From the NCBI GenBank assembly GCA_049582805.1, contig JBAUUR010000060.1:1-64000 (forward strand): a stretch of DNA of 64,000 nucleotides, given 5' to 3'. The position numbers and the translations under genes were made by a program. Shown here piece by piece: positions 62,179 to 64,000 of this stretch. Source of the DNA: CAVXFS01 sp049582805. Lineage in GTDB: Bacteria; Pseudomonadota; Gammaproteobacteria; Burkholderiales; Gallionellaceae. The notes under the pieces were generated by a model. That model worked only from the letters and a program-made list of their open reading frames with translations, searched no databases and was not told the DNA's origin. How positions within the stretch are numbered: position 1 is the first letter of the stretch; each line of letters opens with the position of its first letter.

Positions 62179-63198
62179 ATGTCGAATCGTTTCCATGCGC
62201 TGGCAATAACCTCGGGTGAACCTGCCGGTATCGGTCCGGATTTGTGCTTGCAACTTTCGCAAATCCGGCAGGATCTGCCACTGGTGGTTTTGGCCGATAA
62301 AATGCTGTTGCAACAGCGGGCAGAACTTCTGCGTCTGAATGTGCAGTTGCATGATTATGAAACAACCAGCGAATTCCCTTTAGCTCCGGGACATTTGTGT
62401 GTACTGCACCTGCCGCTGCTACAGGCGGTAAAACCAGGAAAGCTGGATTCGGCAAATAGCCGATATGTACTCGATTTACTGACTCGGGCAGTTCACGGGT
62501 GTCAAACCGGCGAGTTTGGCGGTATGGTCACCGCGCCCGTGCATAAAGGCGTTATCAACGATGCCGGGATTCCGTTTACCGGCCACACCGAATTTCTTGC
62601 CGGCCTGATGCATGTCGAACAAGTGGTGATGATGCTGGTCGGTGGCGGGATGCGCGTGGCTCTGGCCACCACCCATTTACCCTTGAAAGATGTAGCGGGT
62701 GCGATTACTGCGAAATTGCTGGAGGGTGTGATACGCATCATACGGAGAGACCTCATGAATCGCTTTGGCATCGCGGATCCGCGCATCCTGGTGGCGGGCC
62801 TGAATCCCCATGCCGGGGAAGGCGGACATCTTGGGCGCGAAGAAATCGAGATTATCATTCCGCTGCTGGATAAATTGCGCGCAGACGGAATTAACGTGAG
62901 CGCACCTCTTCCGGCGGATACTTTGTTTACCCCACAACGTTTGACCCAGTGCGACTGCGTGCTGGCGATGTATCACGACCAGGGTTTGCCGGTGCTGAAA
63001 CATGCCAGCTTCGGCCATGGCGTGAACGTGACGCTGGGCCTGCCCATCATTCGCACCTCGGTGGATCACGGCACGGCGCTGGAACTGGCCGGGACAGGAC
63101 AGGCGGATATTGGAAGTTTGCTGGAAGCCATTCAGATGGCGGCGGACATGGTGCGGCACGAACATGATTCGGCGTGCGCGGGCACGACCGCGCCTTGA
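62179..63198 (+). CDS. pdxA: 4-hydroxythreonine-4-phosphate dehydrogenase
   Basis: A 339-residue enzyme of pyridoxal phosphate synthesis. ITSGEPAGIGPDL opens the protein. Metal-binding His residues are in GHTEFLAGL and in MYHDQGLPVLKHASFGHGVNVTLGLPIIRTSVDHGTA. ATG 62179 lies seven bases after the surA stop; the longer frame lies inside surA. Confidence 0.96.
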   Translation: MSNRFHALAITSGEPAGIGPDLCLQLSQIRQDLPLVVLADKMLLQQRAELLRLNVQLHDYETTSEFPLAPGHLCVLHLPLLQAVKPGKLDSANSRYVLDLLTRAVHGCQTGEFGGMVTAPVHKGVINDAGIPFTGHTEFLAGLMHVEQVVMMLVGGGMRVALATTHLPLKDVAGAITAKLLEGVIRIIRRDLMNRFGIADPRILVAGLNPHAGEGGHLGREEIEIIIPLLDKLRADGINVSAPLPADTLFTPQRLTQCDCVLAMYHDQGLPVLKHASFGHGVNVTLGLPIIRTSVDHGTALELAGTGQADIGSLLEAIQMAADMVRHEHDSACAGTTAP

Positions 63199-63237
63199 TC
63201 GGCGAGAATGAGGTAATCCCGGCAAGTTCATGAACCC

Positions 63238-63291
63238 GTCATTCCCGCGAAGCGGACAAGGCTGCGTTGTTGTCCGCTTCGCGGGAATGAC
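63238..63291. repeat. 22-bp perfect inverted repeat between pdxA and rsmA
   Basis: The left arm 63238-63259 and right arm 63270-63291 are perfect complements of 22 bases around a 10-base loop; the arms begin GTCATTCCCGCGAAGCGG. This is the well-known CATTCCCGCG type of dispersed hairpin in proteobacteria. It may act as an RNA processing or termination hairpin here. Confidence 0.85.
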
Positions 63292-63327
63292 GAAATTTTG
63301 TGGCATAGATTATTTAAGGTATTTGCT

Positions 63328-64000
63328 TTGCATAAAGCCCGCAAACGGTTTGGCCAGAATTTTCTGGTGGATGAGCGGGTCATTGCCGACATCATCCGCG
63401 CCATTCGCCCCGAACCCGCCGACAATATGGTGGAGATCGGCCCCGGCCTGGGCGCGCTGACCCGCCCCTTGCTGCAAAAATTGAACCATCTGCATGTGGT
63501 GGAAATCGACCGCGACATCATCGCGCGGCTGGAAAGCGACTACCCGAAAGACAAACTCGTCATCCATGCCGGTGACGCGCTGAAGTTCGATTTCGCCACG
63601 CTGCCCGCGCCGCTGCGCATCGTGGGCAACCTGCCTTACAACATTTCCTCGCCGCTGCTGTTCCACGTTGCCGCGTATGCCGAACGCATCACCGACATGC
63701 ATTTCATGCTGCAGAACGAAGTAGTGGAGCGCATGGTGGCCACGCCTTCTACGCCTGAGTACGGCAGGCTGTCCGTGATGTTGCAATACCGCTTCCACAT
63801 GGAAAAGCTGCTCGACGTGCCGCCGGAGTCTTTCCGTCCCTCGCCCAAGGTCGACTCCGCCATCGTACGACTGATTCCGCTGCCTGGCAGCGAGATGGGG
63901 GTACGCGATGGAAAATTATTTGCCGAAGTGGTTGCTGCTGCATTCGGGCAGCGGCGCAAGACATTGCGCAACACCCTGCGCAGTTATTTGCATGAAGCGG
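63328..64000 (+). CDS. rsmA: 16S rRNA (adenine1518/1519-N6)-dimethyltransferase, 3' truncated by window end
   Basis: 224 residues are visible of a usual 260 or so. It opens KARKRFGQNFLVD; the SAM site is MVEIGPGLGALT and the catalytic motif is NLPYNISSPLL. The start is TTG 63328 with AAGG about 8 bases upstream; no ATG is available in frame. The cut is at the window edge, not a broken gene. Confidence 0.95.
   Translation, partial: MHKARKRFGQNFLVDERVIADIIRAIRPEPADNMVEIGPGLGALTRPLLQKLNHLHVVEIDRDIIARLESDYPKDKLVIHAGDALKFDFATLPAPLRIVGNLPYNISSPLLFHVAAYAERITDMHFMLQNEVVERMVATPSTPEYGRLSVMLQYRFHMEKLLDVPPESFRPSPKVDSAIVRLIPLPGSEMGVRDGKLFAEVVAAAFGQRRKTLRNTLRSYLHEA

Overview
The window is a 64 kb stretch of bacterial chromosome around the replication origin. 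Gene content and order point to a chemolithoautotrophic betaproteobacterium, most likely of the Nitrosomonadales (a Gallionellaceae, Sulfuricellaceae or Thiobacillus-like lineage). The evidence is the betaproteobacterial order mnmG-rsmG-parA-parB-atp-glmU-glmS, the Tim44-like/ubiJ/ubiB block, the form I RuBisCO operon cbbLSQO with a divergent cbbR, and the tkt-gap-pgk-pyk-fba cluster. The genus cannot be fixed from sequence reading alone.

Layout. Positions 1-135 hold the 5' end of what looks like an IS110-type transposase with a highly structured leader. Positions 135-3775 (+) hold a flavin reductase-like gene, a Tim44-like membrane protein, ubiJ and ubiB. Positions 3812-22613 (-) are a long head-to-tail series: rpmH, rnpA, yidD, yidC, mnmE, mnmG, rsmG, parA, parB, the F1Fo ATP synthase operon (atpZ, atpI, atpBEFHAGDC), glmU and glmS. 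Positions 22762-27879 (+) hold dnaA, dnaN and gyrB with no recF. Two parS sites, one perfect and one 15/16, flank this origin core. Positions 27961-33158 (-) hold topA, smg, dprA and a LysM protein. Positions 33258-39430 (+) hold def, fmt, rsmB, a DUF4390 protein and an NtrY-like kinase with an AAA-less response regulator.

Positions 39691-46890 (+) hold tkt, gap, pgk, pyk and fba, which supply Calvin cycle and glycolytic steps. They are separated by a bidirectional terminator from cbbR (-). The cbbR/cbbL gap carries two perfect inverted repeats that are good operator candidates. The cbbL-cbbS-cbbQ-cbbO operon follows, with a strong attenuator-type hairpin between cbbS and cbbQ and a small unnamed gene after cbbO. 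Positions 53438-58455 (-) hold a conserved hypothetical gene, ubiH, pepP, murU and amgK. Positions 58526-64000 (+) hold lptD, surA, pdxA and the start of rsmA.

Most of the window is ordinary housekeeping DNA with short gaps; no gene-free stretch exceeds 300 bases. The less ordinary signal is a set of small palindromic elements that have entered or abut genes. One encodes the C-terminus of UbiJ and the ribosome binding site of ubiB. One overlaps the start codon and signal peptide of the DUF4390 gene. A roughly 53-codon in-frame insert sits in the AmgK kinase domain. Others lie between gap and pgk, gyrB and topA, pdxA and rsmA, ubiH and pepP, and amgK and murU.
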